A DNA stretch of 64,000 nt from Strix aluco (taxonomy: Eukaryota; Chordata; Aves; Strigiformes; Strigidae): positions 21,144,180 through 21,208,179 of the forward strand of contig NC_133932.1 in assembly GCF_031877795.1 (NCBI RefSeq), given 5' to 3'. The notes below the pieces were generated by a model. That model made no database searches and was not told where the DNA came from. It saw only the letters and a program-made list of their open reading frames with translations. Within the stretch, counting starts at the first letter, position 1. Every line of letters starts with the position of its first letter. The position numbers and the translations under genes were made by a program. Shown here piece after piece: positions 26,633 through 41,099 of the stretch.

Positions 26633-27403
26633 CTTCTTCTGTACCTGTATTTTTATGCCCTAGTTATGCTAATCCTGCACAAATTCACATTTAAGCATGC
26701 CAGTTATGCAATTTCCCTGACTTCCTTCACAGTGACAAGCACATTGATGGCCAAAATTTTTAATTTTCTTTGTGGCATCTCTTGGACATGTGTGGCATAT
26801 GTTTGAAGATACTAGTAAACTAGGTAATAACAGTTATTGGGACAGATCTCTGAAAATTGGTCACCTAGATTTAAGTACTTGATTGCAAGTGCAACGAGTA
26901 ATAGGACAACTGATTATTTTAAAATAGGCCTCAAAATGGTTGCTGAGTAGAGGAAAACTATGCCTGCAATTACTTGTGCATGTAAAACTGTGTATCAGAA
27001 AATATCCATGCTGAAAATCAGACCTTTTAAAAAACACCGTGAATTGGAAGACTGTTACACTAGAAATGAGAGGTCCTTAATGCAATGTTGTATGGGGAAG
27101 AGGAAGTATAACTCACTCTGTCAGTTATTCTAGTTTGCAGGTTCATGTTTTATTACAATTTAGGGGTAGGAATAATAAAGGAAAAGATAGCCTTCCATGA
27201 AGCGAATAGGATGCAAGAATGAATGTATCATTTTTACTTCTTCTATAACTTCTCCTGGATTTATCTCCATGTTATCTTTTTTGAGTGATTGTTAGTGTTG
27301 ATCGCCCCCTAGACCACAGTTGATTAAATAATAAAGATAATATTGTTCCCATAGGTGCTGTTACTATTTCTATATCACAGACGTCGCTGAAGAATTCCAC
27401 CTC

Positions 27404-27420
27404 TTTTTTTTTTTTTTTTT
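27404..27420. repeat. T17 homopolymer
   Basis: Seventeen T in a row, about 30 bases before the G-rich purine tract at 27451. Together they make a sharply strand-asymmetric 90-bp patch. Confidence 0.9.
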
Positions 27421-27450
27421 CATAAATCATGGTTAAGTCACAGGAATTTT

Positions 27451-27491
27451 GGAGGGGAGGGAGAAGGAAGAGGGGGAGGGGGAGGGAGAGG
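27451..27491 (+). repeat. Purine-only G-rich tract (quadruplex-prone)
   Basis: Forty-one consecutive purines with G runs of 4, 3, 5, 5 and 3 on the + strand separated mostly by single A. The last three runs have 1-base loops and an earlier run lies about 10 bases away, which fits a relaxed G-quadruplex rule or an H-DNA mirror tract. Confidence 0.75.
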
Positions 27492-30400
27492 TTGGCCAAT
27501 GACTTAAAAATTAGCCGTTTAGTACATCTGTAAAACACTTTCCTGTTTACGAGTTTTAGATATAGTTGAAGGAACTATGGGCACTTGCAAAGAATGTTAG
27601 ATTCTGGATTCAGTTTTGGATTGAGGGTTCATTTTCCAGTCACACTTATTTGCCCTTTTTCCAGAATACTGTATTGAATGAAGAGGCATGAACTCTGTAA
27701 TGAGATTTGCTGCATCTATTGAAAAGTATAAACAGTTTGTAAATCCTCCAAGTAATGAGAGTAAAGAATATACTTTCTGCAAATGTCTTCATACTTGCAC
27801 TTGGGTAGAAAGCAATATAGTCAGTCAAAACCGGTTTTGATCTAAAATAATTGAGGATCCTCTGGTCAAGTTTCATTGGCTTTTGGATCTTGGCAAACTG
27901 CATATGTACAAATTCATACTTTTTTTACATACGTAACCTGAAAACTGTAACATGGTGTGGTATTCCATTACTTTATGCTTTATAGCCTCTTGGGAGTAGA
28001 ATGTTGCCTTAATTTTGTTTAAGCATTTTGTATACATCCAGTTTTGTCAGAGATAATTGAGAGGAAGAGATGTGAGGGAATGATGGAGAGGGAAAAAATA
28101 AAGACAGATAAAATTTTCAGATGGAGTATGTGTGTATTTGAGTGAGAAGGCAGGGCAGGGATGATCTTAGACTGTTTAAGATTTTTCATGAATGAAGAAA
28201 TTTGAGTCCCCAAGGCTGATATTGAGTTATATAAACATGCTGTGTATGCAAGGTCTTCACTGTGTAATGTGGAAGGAAACACTGTCTTGATAGAAATAAA
28301 AGGTGAAAAATTTTAAGATCCTTGTTAGTGACATATTTCACTAAGTCCAGCCTAATGATTTCTTTTTTTTTTTTGCTAACACTGTATATTACATCACTGT
28401 TTCCAGCTGTAAGTCTTATTATAATGACAACTGTCTCAAACCATTCAGGTAAACCAAGTGGCTGTATTGGTAGTTATTCTCTCCCAGATGAACAGACATC
28501 ATGCTGATAGCTACCTACTCCTGCTAAATGAATAAATTGAAAGAATTATATTCAAAATATGTTTCTTGCCTTCTTCTGCTGCCAAAACATTTACCTTGTT
28601 ACTCGGTGTGTCAAGCTGGCAACCATATGGATGCCATTCAGTCAGTTTTGCTTCTCAGAATACATTGAGCAGGGCCCACACAACCAAATGTCCATGCGTT
28701 CTGCAGTTCAGTGTGACTCAATAAAGATGAGAGAAAGACCACAATTTTCTCAAGTGGCATCAGGCACCTGTGTCTTTGCTTTAGTCATCTTTCTGTCAAA
28801 AAACCCAAACAACCCATATGTAGTCAGTTTAAGTTCTGCCTACTGGGCTGCAAAGTTGCATAGCTATCTGCTTTATTGATGTTGCCTTGCAGCTGTAACA
28901 TATGAGCAATGTTAGGTAAGATGGACTTTTTTTAAAAAAATAATTGTATAGCAGTTTGCAATAACTTTGGGCAGGTTGCAACAGAAAGGGGAAAAAAACA
29001 TGTGAGAGTTGTGTCCTGGTGTGGACATGCAGTTATTAAAATAGTAATACTATAGAACATCATGGCTCAGACAACCTAATAAGAGATTTACAAGCAGCCA
29101 TAAAAAGTTACACTAACTGTTAGTTTACCATTATACTTCATAACATTAATAGCTGCTAACCAGCAAAATCCTCCTAGGAACATTTTCCCAAATGTGTCAT
29201 ATCATTGGCTTAGTTATGTAGAAACACCCAGGAAGCCAACAGGCTGCCAGTGACAGCTATCTACTGCACCACATTTAAAGAGGGTGCAAAGGGACCTCTA
29301 CTGTGTCCCTTTCACTTTGATTTCATTGTCCTGTCCTTCATTGATTTTTAGACCCTGGAGGATAAAGGGAAAGGAGTCCTGTCTAAAAATTACATATAAT
29401 TTTGAATTTCCTCATTAGATTGAAATTTTCTGACCAGGTCCAATGCAAATGGAAATACCAACCCCAGTCTGGTCTCTAATTCTGAATCACATAGTTGGTC
29501 TAAACCCTATTTGGCCATCAGTTGGCCTCTCTAATGACAATAAGGTTATTTTAAACCACTTAAAATGATCACAGTTTTGCTTAGCTGCCTACACTTTGCC
29601 ATGGTTACGTGAAGAAGTAACTTCATGACACATGGTTGTCATTTCTTGCGTTTGTTTGTTTGTTCAAGCTCCAGGGGGGCTATCAGTGATATACATCTGA
29701 GAGAGGAGGTTTGAGTTTACATCCTTCTAGCCCCCGGACTGTTAATTTTAACAATATGAGTAAACTTGCAAGAGTTTTCACATTCAGCATGTTTGGGGCA
29801 TGCCAAGGTGGGGGTGGTACAAGGAGGGGGCACTACAAAACAGCAGATGAAGGTGGTTTCATTGCCATGGGAACCAGACCGCCTGTGGAGAAGGGAGCAG
29901 ATCTGGCAAGCTGGGGAGGGGGCACAGAAGAGACACGTTATTATGCATCTGTATTTATTTTTAAAATTGTTTGTGGCATGGAAATGTCACTGATGCAGAC
30001 TCTTAACTTGCAGAGGACTAGCAGTGACCTTGGGTTAAGCGTGCAGCTCTGTGCCTGGCGGGATTATCCGCACAAAGTTTCTGGCTGAAATGTTTTCCTC
30101 TGATACATCAGTATATTGTGGATGTGCGTTCTTATAACCGACAGCAGTTTCACCCATTGGGTATTTCATTGTGTGGAACCTGCCTGAAAAAGCAAGCAAA
30201 TGGTTCTGGTTCATGTGAAAATTAAGATCAAATCAAAGGCTGAGCATCTCTGGCATTTCCAGACATTGCTTGTGTCATCTGTGTGGCTCCAAAACCAAAA
30301 TGCCCTTCTGTCCATCTTTCTTATGACCCTTACTGTTTCTCAAGCATCAAGATTTAGGATAGATAAGTTATAAATATGACATCTTCACAGTGCAATATCT

Positions 30401-33400
30401 CAGTTGTGACTCAATCAACAATGCTTTCATTGCAATGAAACCTGCAAAGGTTAAACTTAAGTGGTTAAGTCATCAGTATTATTTATGATTCTAATCAACA
30501 ATCAGGAAGACTGAAATAATAGTTCTAAATTTGTTTTGCATTTGAATCACTGATTTAGTGAGTTCTCTAAAGGGGAGTTGTTTTCCTCTCTTTGGCAGCC
30601 ATTAAAGATGTTGATTTCAAGGGAGTACAATGGAAATATACTATGGGAAATATTGTGAACGCTTATTTAAGAAATTATGTAATACAGTAAATGCATTTGG
30701 TCTTTTTTAAAATTTTATTTTATTAGACAACGGTGAATCACAGAATCACTGAAAAGAGCATTTATTGTTGAAAGAGTATTAACTTTGCTTAGTTTCCACC
30801 CAATTAGATCTTGATGCAAAATAAAATTCAATTAAAATGTACAAAAGCATTAAAAAATAATATCAAATCAATAAAACTTTAAAAAGTGTTCTTGAATTGC
30901 AACTCTTGTGCTATGTTCTAAACCAAAGGAAACATTACATATGATTAGTAGACACATATACTGTGGTTACTGTATTTGTCTGTTTTTCAGAATTACAAGA
31001 TTTTACTGCAGTTTTGGAGTAAAAAAGAAAAGTAAGTTCTAATGAACTAATTTACCAATTAGTTCATAATATTGTATGAGCTAAGTATTGAAATGATTTT
31101 GTTGAATGAATATTCTTTACACCTGCAAGTGGGGCTACTACTGCCAAAAACTGAAATATCACTTCAGTAAACTTTCAGTCTGCTTAATGACTTCTCCCAT
31201 TGATCCTGTGGTTTGGCCTACTTTAAAACTTCAGCACAAACATGAACTGCTTAAGACATTAAGTGTAAAATTACATTTTGAGAATTTTAATAAGTTGTAG
31301 TAAATTTAGAGCTTAATGTACATTGTCTTGCTTTAAATTTTATTTTAAATAGGCTTGTTTTATGAGACATATAAGAGAACATAGGGGTTTTTAAAATGAA
31401 TTTATACACTTTTTGGAATGCTGATTTATCTGTTTTTGCACTTCATTATGTCCACAGATTTCAAATAGCTCTAGACTGGGCCCTGTGTATTCTCTAAAAC
31501 AGACTTTTCAGTGAATATTTTATTAATTGTATCTATTTAAATACAAGGAAAGTTCTTGTTAATAGGAGGAAATGATTTTCAAGTTTTCAGTGGGGCTAAT
31601 AAAACCACACTGTTGCTTTCCAAGTTACGTGGAAGAACTTTTCAGCCAAGGACACAACTTAAAGCTAAGGACCTATGACAAAATTATCTGATTTTACTTG
31701 GCATTTGTGTAACTGCTGTGTGTATTGCTGAAGGCCATTTACTCTGACAAGAAGTGTAAAATAAACCAATAATAAAGCAAAACAGGAGACGGGATACAGT
31801 TCTCTCTCCATATTTGATACTTTGGCAGTGTAAGGAGTGGTTTGAAGACTACTGAAATCACTGGTCACCTATGGAAAAATATCTTTTCGTTAGGAAAATT
31901 CTGTAAATTTAAGCATCTCAATGTGTTATGAAAGTTGTTCTTAATTACATATTTTTATGGTAACTAACTAGTAGTATGTACAATCTGTTGCATATATTCA
32001 GCATTAACTGTTTCTTTTCAGAGGAACCATTTTTTTCCCCTTCTCTAGTTCTAGAATACAGTAAAAGGTTTGGCATGAGGATATATATGTCTGATGCATA
32101 TGCCTTTTATAATATAGTCCACTTCATTGCTTTAGGCATACCTTAACAATTAAATACTGGTCAGTTAGTATACTTGCACTTATAAATGATGAAGCTTATT
32201 GGTAGCTGCACTGGATTATGACCACTTTAGATGAAGAAGAATTAAATTTTTATTTACTAATTCAGATTTTTTTTTTTTAATTTACTGATTACCTTTAGTT
32301 CCCCAGCTTCCCTCTAGAAAAATAAATCTGTTTATTAAATGACTGGAATAACTATTTAGAAGTTGATTTTGTTTCAGAAGAGGTGGGCAGAGATGGGTCA
32401 ATGTTGGATCACCCCCTCCAGCTCTCTTCTGAAATAATAAGGTTTTTGTTACCAGCAGACCATTTGGTGACCACTTCATAGAAGACAAAGCAGGAAAGTC
32501 CTCTGCTGCTTTGCACTTGATTGCACTCCCAGTTTTAAATAGAATGTAGTCCACCAGATGACAAAAAATTGACAGGCTTTGACAATAGTAAATGACTTTT
32601 GGTACAGCTGAATACATCTACAGAAGCTCCAGTGAAGTTTTCTTCTTTAGATCAGTACAGAAGTTAGCCTATGGTTTACAGAAATTCTGATTTTTAAAAG
32701 TGTCAGTACTTCCATTTATAAATTTAGTTGTAAAAATAATTTGGTAGACTGAAATCATGTGAAAAATATTTGTCACATGCTTTTCGCTGCCTTGAATTTT
32801 TATAAGTAATCCCTTTTTGCCAGGATGGCTGTGTGATTGAGTACAGGAAAATTTACTGGTTTCACAGTATTTTTTTCAAAAAGACTAACTTCCATCTCAA
32901 ATTAGAAAAGATGAAGGAAAATGTATGCTATAGTTTTCATGGCTGCTTAAAAATCATCAGAATTTTTAATCTGCTAATGAGCTACTGAAATGTTTAGAAA
33001 CCACAGAGGAAGGGTTAATACCAATAGAGTAGTTCAGACAGAGGTAAGAAATTTTGCAATGTGAAATGTCATCCCAATCTCTAAGCAGAGCAAAACAGCA
33101 ACTTTATTTAAAATGCAAGCCTAAATAGAATTCTTTAAAATATATTGATGAAGTAAATCTTTATGGGAGCTTTGACTCATTTGTTTGTGCATTTTAGTGG
33201 TGCTCATTATTTTTTTTGTGCCAAAAGAAGAGAAATGCATGGTAGAGTAATATGGTGTTTGAACGCTGGAAGAAATAGAAAAATGAAGTCATGTTTAGTT
33301 GAATATAGAATAATCGACTCTGCAAATGTTAATTGACAATATCATGTCAATTTTTATATTGTGGTTTGTTCCATTCTTTTGACACTTACTCTTCACTAAG

Positions 33401-33519
33401 CAAATCTTATGTTTTTACCTCAACTATGTTACCTATTTTCATGTCGATTAATTCACATAGTCATCTAAATAATTTTAAAATTAAATCATTTTGTCTTAAA
33501 ATTGCTGGTAAATAGTGGG

Positions 33520-33535
33520 AAAAAAAAAAAAAAAA
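33520..33535. repeat. A16 homopolymer
   Basis: Sixteen A between GGG and CCC. No retroposon body was recognised next to it. Confidence 0.85.
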
Positions 33536-36500
33536 CCCACAACAGGAAAACATTTTATTTCTAAACAGCCAGTTCTGTTAATACATTGTTTTCATCATAT
33601 TTTTCCATTTGTTTTTAATTACTAAGTACATTTTCCTGAAAGTTACGATCTTTTGTGGGTTAAGGGTTCCTCTGCTCCTGCTGCTTATTTCTTTCATGCA
33701 GACATACTTCACTGTTTCTGGCAACCAGATTATCTTTAAAGCAGCACATGGTAACGTTGCAAACAGTGAACAATGACTTCAAGTGAGAAACAAGCAAGCT
33801 TTTGAGCAACGCAAAACCTGGATCAAATCTTGAGGTGGTATAAACTGATATAGTTCTGACTTGAGCCAGACTTTCAGTTTTCCACTATCTGAGGATCTTA
33901 TCTGCATATATATCCTCATGTAAATGTCTTCAACAACCATCAAGAGAGGTGAAAACTGAAATTACATAGTGGCAGAACCTCTGTAAATAATAAAATTTCA
34001 AGCCTGCCATACAGCATTCCTTTGGCTTTTGTGGTTGACTTTGTACATATAATATAAATATAATGAGCATATGAGATGGGTTTCAATGAGAGCAGTATCT
34101 GTATTGCATGATTTAACAGTAGTTGTATCGGGACTGGATGAAGTCTTGATCTAAATGGGAATGCTGCTCAGCTGTACAGTTGTGACCACATCATACGTGA
34201 GGGGAAAGTACTTTTTACTCAGTGGTGCTAGTAAGGCTGGAGGGGAGAATTAAAAAGCATCTTCATTCATCTATAAGTAATATTTTCCACATAACTTTAT
34301 TCATGGTTTATCTTCTATTTCAGACTTTAAGATGGCAAAGTTGCAGACTAAGCTTTCTCCCAAAACTGAAAAAAATAAAGGCAGCAGAAGTTATTCTCCC
34401 CCAGATTTTTCTTTTGAATGCATTCCTTTCTCAGTGCTAATCATGTGCTAATGTAGCCATAATTTTTCAGCACAAAATGTTAGGCGGCATTGGGCAACAT
34501 TAAACAGCTGGCTTCCCCAGCTCATTTCTACTGCTGTGGCACAGGCCTTGTCTCTGTCTTCTAAACTGTGCCGGCACAACTGTTTGTGGGACCATCCTGT
34601 AAACTAAATTGGAGTGCTGTCTGCATTAAAATAATGCAGAAGTTATAATTTGAAATTGTCACCTTACCAAATACTACCAGTGTCACAGACTGACCATGCT
34701 TCAACAGCTATGGGAATGTCACTTAGCAAAGTAGCCTACTAAGGACAGTTCAGGTGAGACTAGCCACATCAAGCTGTTTTATTCTTTATCAGTGTCTAAT
34801 TCATTTGTATTAAAAGCTGGCTAGATAGCTGGGAATGTTGTGAAGCCTGTATGCTAATTGCCTTTAAAAATAAATGCATCAGAGCCACTGGGGCATTTCT
34901 GTTTTGTTTTTAGATTATTCATATAAATTATGAAGTTATCAAATGCAAATATGAAATTGTCAGGCATATGCTCAGATACCATCTTCCTAAGCTGTGCAAT
35001 TACTCAGAATGTCATCTCAGTCTTCAAGCAACCAGAAACTTCTGTTTCTACATAAAACATCATCAAGGTATTAGAAAGCCTTTGGCAATAGAACACAATT
35101 AAAATACCTCAAGCAATGAAAGCCATTAATGTAAAAGAGGCTAAATTCAAGAGAAAGAGCTAGGGCATGTCTACTTGACAGTCACAGCAGCACACAGCCC
35201 TTGCAGATTAAATCACCCATCTGAGAAGCTGGGGTCTCTGCATTGTGATGGCTACAGTACAGTGCCTGAGCTGCTACGTTTAAAGCTAATTTCAACATCT
35301 CTGTGCTACACTTCAGTGGCTACAGGCAGCAATGGTCCTTCTTTTGTGAGTGCAAATCATATCAAGGCAGGAATAGTACAACACAATCCAGATGTTTATG
35401 TTACCAGCTTCAAACTCAGCTGTAGTAGACTGAGTGTCCTGTTCTACTGCTGACTCCCTCTGGTACCAGGGGCAGAGTCCTTCCAGCACACCTGTATGGC
35501 TGTGTACAGTTTCAGCAGCTTGGATGCAAGCCACCTCTGTTTGGGAAGTCAATGAAGCTGTGGTTATTATGGGGCCAAACCTGCTCTAGTATGTTCTGCA
35601 GGACCAATAAAACCAAGGAAACATGCCCCCAACTCACAATTAACCATATCCTTTGAGATCAAGAATTCTCTGTCAACATGTTGAGTTATGGAAAGAAATT
35701 ATACAGGCTGCTTCTTAGCATTTATACAATACTTTTATAGTAAACCTATAGAGATAATGAAGTTTTCATCTTTTCAGCATGAAAAAGATGAGATGCACTG
35801 CACAGTAAGTGAAACAGCTTTACTTGTAGATGCTTTGCTAAGGTATCTTCATAGATGATTTTTGAAAACAATGGTTAAATGTTCAGAATGGTATCCAGAC
35901 AGTTAAAATGCACAAACAAAAATTACGTGCTGGAAACTTTCACCTCACTGTTACTGCTTTTACACTATGCAGAGTTTACATTATGCATATAAAGAAAACA
36001 TCTGTATTTTCTAATTATAGAAGTTTTAATAAACACCAGCTTCGAACCATGACTTTATATCCTTAGAAGCACAGAATACACAACTGCAAGATGTTTCCAC
36101 ATGGTACCTTTCTGATGTGTATGGGACCTGACCCCAAAAAAGTATCACTGTGCAGATAAAGGTGGGGTCTGTATACACTTATTTCTTGAACTCTACTGAA
36201 ATTGCCAGCTGTGAGGATATCTGGAATGGCAACATCCCATCAATGAAAAGAGAACAATTTATTTAATGTAAACATGTAAAGAGCTTACAGATGAAAATCA
36301 CTCTTGGTCATTACTTGCATGGCCTGGCCTTGAAAGGATCATCAATTTTTATTTCTTTCTACATCTGATAATACATTTATTCATTTGTACATCTACAGCT
36401 GAATTACTCATCTCTCAATTAATGTACTGTGACCTTAGAAAAATGGTGGACCAGATCTTTCACTGTCTCCCCACCTCATGAGGCTGTGCTTTTCAAGAGG

Positions 36501-39500
36501 GCAACATCTCTTCCCATCACAACACTTATGAAAGAATAGAGCTATCAGTGGTGCTGTCCAGATGTACATTTTACAGTTTTGTCCAGGCAAACTAGAGCTA
36601 TATATCCCTGTCTAGCAAAATCATATCTTCTAACTTAGCATTTTGCCTTTCATTTTTCTGCCAGAGGGCCTGTCTGCTGTGGGCAATCCAATTTATTGTT
36701 GAAAATGATCTATCTAGCAATAATAATTGTACACATAAAGGTTCCTCATATTAGCCTTTGTCATTAACTGAAAAATACATTTTTATATATACAAGGTATG
36801 AATCTTTGTAGCGGGTACTTTAATGAAATCTACATATAATATCTGCTATACTTCCATTCAGAAGTTTTTATGATTTGATCAAGTACCTAGTCAGAGTCAC
36901 TGGCACGATTTATTAGCCGATTAATATTCATAACTATAGTTTCCTTTAAGTGCTTACAGACTTTCTCATTAATACCTGTACAACTATCACAATAGATACT
37001 GCACACCAGATGATACTTGCCAAAATCATCTTGCTGCCTGTAATGCAGCTTGGCATCCTGCAGGCCTCCATGCCCTCCTGGAGCTCTGAGAGTTACCTCT
37101 TCCATCACAATTCCTTGTGTCCCCAACTGAGTGCTTAAATCACCAGTTATACTCTGCAAACTACTTTTTAGTAGTCACCATACAGGTTTTGGCTTTCTTA
37201 AATTTGTCAAGTAATTTCTACTCATCCACTTTCATTTGAGCTAAATAGAAGCTTTTTATCTGCAAAGTATGAAGACTGACTTGCTAAATAATCAGTATTA
37301 TAAATGAATGCTTGAAATAATGTGACAAACAATTATTTGAATGGCTGAAGACTTTTTTCAAGATTTGTACGTAATCTATATGTGAAGTGGCATCTTTAGC
37401 TTCAGTGAAGGTTTCTGTTTGCTGAGAGGCTCTCGCTGTGTGTCCTAAAATAAACTTGGGGAAAAAACCTCAGCTTCCAGCATGTTTCTAGAAATTGTTA
37501 TAAATTTGTTATGCTCTTGCATCTTCTGTATCCTGTACCACTTGTTTACAAAGCCCTTTTCTTGCAGGTTTCCCTTTGAAATCTGGAGACCAGACTGCCT
37601 GCAGCAGTGGAATTCCCTGCTTCTCAACCTGAGCAGGGACAGGGGTAAGGAGGAGGATTAAAAAATCCTGCTAGGTAATCTCAGTGAATTTATAACCTCA
37701 TTGGTAAACATGCTGGTTTCAGATTGACTGAAATCTGTTGCTTTGATTTGAATTTATTTTAACTGTATAAATGATAATTATTTTGATTCTTGAATTTGTG
37801 AAAGTGAACAGGAAACTACTACACATGGTTTAAAGTGTGTCATCTTAATTTTATGCTTGGATAATTTCAATCTGGTAATAAGACTGATGCTCAGCAAGTA
37901 CAGCAGACAGTAGAGGATAGTGGACAGCACATGAATGTTTTGTCATTACATCCTGGAATCTATAGGGAGGGTAATCACGAGCCCTGAATCGCAGTTGGCT
38001 GGGCAGCAACTGGAAACATGCTGATGGCCACACAGGGCAGCATTAAATGTGTTACCACTAGAGAGCATTAAACCCAAAACTATATACAGCACTTAAGCTC
38101 TAGGAGGCCTCTGACTGGAGGAATGTTTGGTGAACATAGCCCTTTCCCAGCTTCTTTTCACGCAGACAGGGAGCAAGCTAGCAGCAGAACTGCTGTGCAC
38201 ATGAAGCAAAGCAGTGCTTCAGTCGTATTCAACCAGGCATATTCCAGTAGACTCATGGAAGTATTACACGCACTGAGTATATTCACTGTAAATCAGGATT
38301 TACTATGTCTGCATGGTAGGCATGGACATATTTCATGAAAAAAGCCACTTAAGGCCCTAAGTGGCCCTGTGTTTGCAAAAGCCAGTCCATAGAGGGCTGT
38401 ATGTGAGAGGTATTGGTTACTTTATACTTCTTCCCATATAAAAAGGCAGCTGCGATGTTGTGTTCCCAAAGGACAGCTTTGTTCTTATGGATTGGAAAAA
38501 TCAGCTGTGAAATGACTAAGAAAAATTTAGTTGAATTTCCCCAAGCCAAAAATAGAAGCGTGCTTATACGGTAAACATAGACTGAATCCAGCACTTGTTT
38601 CTGCTATAGGTAACGAGCAGCAGAGTTGTGTTTTGATGAGGAATTCTGTTATCTGATTTCAGTGTTCCATTGTGGAGAAGCCTTTGTTTGTTTAAAGGAA
38701 TGTTTTCTTGTGATTAGGTTACCATTGATTAGGTTATGATTAGCTGTATCAAAATACAGCTTGTTATATGGCATAGGTCAAGCAAGGTAGACTGTTGCAC
38801 TCTCTTCCTCACAAAGAGGCAACCCGTGTCGCTGTCATTGGGTAAGTAAGGTGCACGCACACCACAGTGAAGCAAGATTCCTGAGTTAATCTTGTATCTG
38901 CAGTAGATGTTCTGGTTGACTTTTTCAGAAGCTTCTTCGCATTTCTTGGATTCTGTAAAACTGAGAGTGATAAGACTTTGATCTTGAGGATTTAATCGTT
39001 ACTTGTTCCCCCAAATCCTTCGATATCTTTTTTGTTTTCATGCAGTAAATGTATTAGCTAATTTCTTTAAAACCACAGCCAGCTGACTGGTTATATTCCT
39101 GTCAATTTTAGTCACTTGCCTGACTTTTAACATGACTTATTACTCTTATAACTGATCTCCTATTATGTGCCACTTCACCTGAATTCCTTTTCTGAAATTA
39201 CCATTAGTGCTTAGGTAATAAAAGCACAGCAGCCTGCACATCACCCAAGAATCTGGCTGTCAGGGTTATTATTCTTCTTGGTAGCTTTTCTACAGGTAAA
39301 AACAGCAACATCTTAGAGGCTTTTATCAATGATTAGCCTATTGTAGAATGTATTTCATATACTGAGAAATGTGTTGTATACCATTTTGGAATGGTGGTGT
39401 GGTTTCATAACATCCTATCAGCATGTAGATACTGCAGTAAGAAGCACCTGATCTTGACTTTGTTCTGACTTTGTGCCAGCATAACTCCATTGCTTCAAAT

Positions 39501-40977
39501 GGACAGAAGTGAAATCAGTCAGGTCCAGCAGAGTTGCACAGATGAGCTGGTGGCCTAAGCAGAAACTTTTGGACTTTATTGGAAGCCAGAAATATTCTCA
39601 ATTCTGCAAGTAAATTTTAGTTCCTCTTCCTAGGCTTGTCCATAAATGTATTGCAGTTTTGGTGCTTGTAGACCCCAAGTCTTTTGTATGGCAGTTTTAT
39701 TTGGTTCCAAGTGTCCTCTTACCCAGCACCAGGAGAATAATGAGTAGAGCAGTACTAAGCATCACTCATAGTGGGGCTCTGCTGCTTTCATGATGTTACT
39801 CCTGCTCACGTAGCTCTTTCCAAATAAGCTTTAAACTAGCTGCTTGGGTCCCTCTAAGAAAATAGCTGCAACTGCACAGAATATAGTGCAGCTGCTAGAG
39901 AGGTTTGGTACCCATCAGGCCCATCGGTCTGTGCAGAGATCCATGTCGCTGTAGCTGTAGCTACACAGCTGTCAGCACCTGACCTACTTAAAGTCAGTTT
40001 GAGCAGTCAAGCTGCAGTCAACCCTTTTTGTTCAGGGTAGATGAAGTCTCAGGTCCAAGTGTCTATCATTGCCGTGCAATGCACAATATTATCCATATGC
40101 TCATACATTTCTATGTAATTATTTGCATAATTTCCTGTCTATACTACTACTGGTGTAAATCTTAGTTAATGAGATAATTATACATTGGCAGCTGTTCACA
40201 GGTATTAATTTTTTAGAAATAGAAAAGTTTGCTTCCCTAAACAAAGTTTTTTATTGTGTGAAGATTAGTGAACTCTGATGTAATAAGTTTTTATATACTG
40301 TTCCTCCTTTATGGTGGCTAAGACTATATTATCCAATATAGGTGCCCATTTTATGCTTTGTGGAATCTTATAGCCAACCAAAATTACAATATACAGATCA
40401 TGCTTAGAAAGTTAGAGTCAAAAAGATGCATCTCAAAGTATTTCCCTGGAACTACTCTGCACACCCAGCTTTTTAGATCTTTTTTTTCCCTTTTTCTACA
40501 GTCGCAAATCTTTGCTGGCCTTGTCATGGATCTCTGGTACTGTGTTTTTGCTGTTCTGTATTTCAACTGCAGTTTCTGCATTGGATGTCCTGATAATGAC
40601 TTCCATGATTATCCTTAATTGGAAGCACTACCAGTTTAATGAGTTTCCTGCTGGCTATGTTGGCCTACGAATCTACCCTTCTCCTTGCAGCTCCAGTGCT
40701 CATGGCTCTGTCCTCAACAGAATGAACAAATAATGCAGCTGTGAGGGTTTTGAAGTGTTGGAGAAGCTTGCCTTTCCTCTGCTGTTATGAGTAGTAACAG
40801 ACCCTTGACTGAACCAGCACAGCGGTACTGGCAGCCCGATGTGTGTGGCTGAGCTTGTCTGCTTGCTTCCATGTTCATCTCTTTGATCACGTTCACTTCA
40901 CTCAGCATTCAGGGCATATTAGAGAAAGAAGTAATAGCTTAGGTAGCCAGGTCCCCTTCTTGTAATTGTTGTGGTGA

Positions 40978-41099
40978 TAAGAATTTAAGAAATTACCTGC
41001 TGGCTCAGACTACCTGTGTGTGTGTCTGTGGCTGGTGCAATCGGAGCAGCTTGTCCACATCATGCTCTTCATTCCCTTCTTGCTGCCCCGGAGTCAAAA
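40978..41099 (+). mobile_element. Old interspersed repeat, first part (interrupted)
   Basis: The start GAATTTAAGAA..TACCTGCTGGCTCAGAC resembles an ancient sauropsid repeat, a CR1/L3-like 3' UTR, whose usual start reads like TAAGAACTGCC..CTGGGTCAGAC. The match is short and remembered, not searched. A later part of the same repeat lies at 41840-41955, on the far side of the younger CR1, which is what a nested insertion would leave. Confidence 0.35.

Larger units (their letters stand above)
26633..40977. other. Non-coding flank, scattered simple repeats
   Basis: About 14 kb without a supported gene. Contents: T17 at 27404-27420; a purine-only G-rich tract at 27451-27491; A16 at 33520-33535; a GC-richer patch at 29700-30090; and a stretch at 35160-35400 whose first bases look like the end of an old hAT-type miniature element. 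A weak GAATCACAGAATCACTGA match to an inverted CR1 tail at 30733-30750 was too short to call. Confidence 0.5.

Noticed and set aside
30733-30760. Possible inverted CR1 tail (GAATCACAGAATCACTGA)
   Set aside because: Only about 18 bases match the terminal unit and the following GGTTGGAAAAGACC block of CR1 is absent.
36887-37159. Minus-strand open frame of 90 codons
   Set aside because: No family resemblance, no splice sites and no promoter; the length is within chance for this window.
39840-40030. CTGTAGCTGTAGCTACACAG-containing patch, considered as a miniature transposon
   Set aside because: Only a short local palindrome is present; no terminal repeats or target duplication could be defined.
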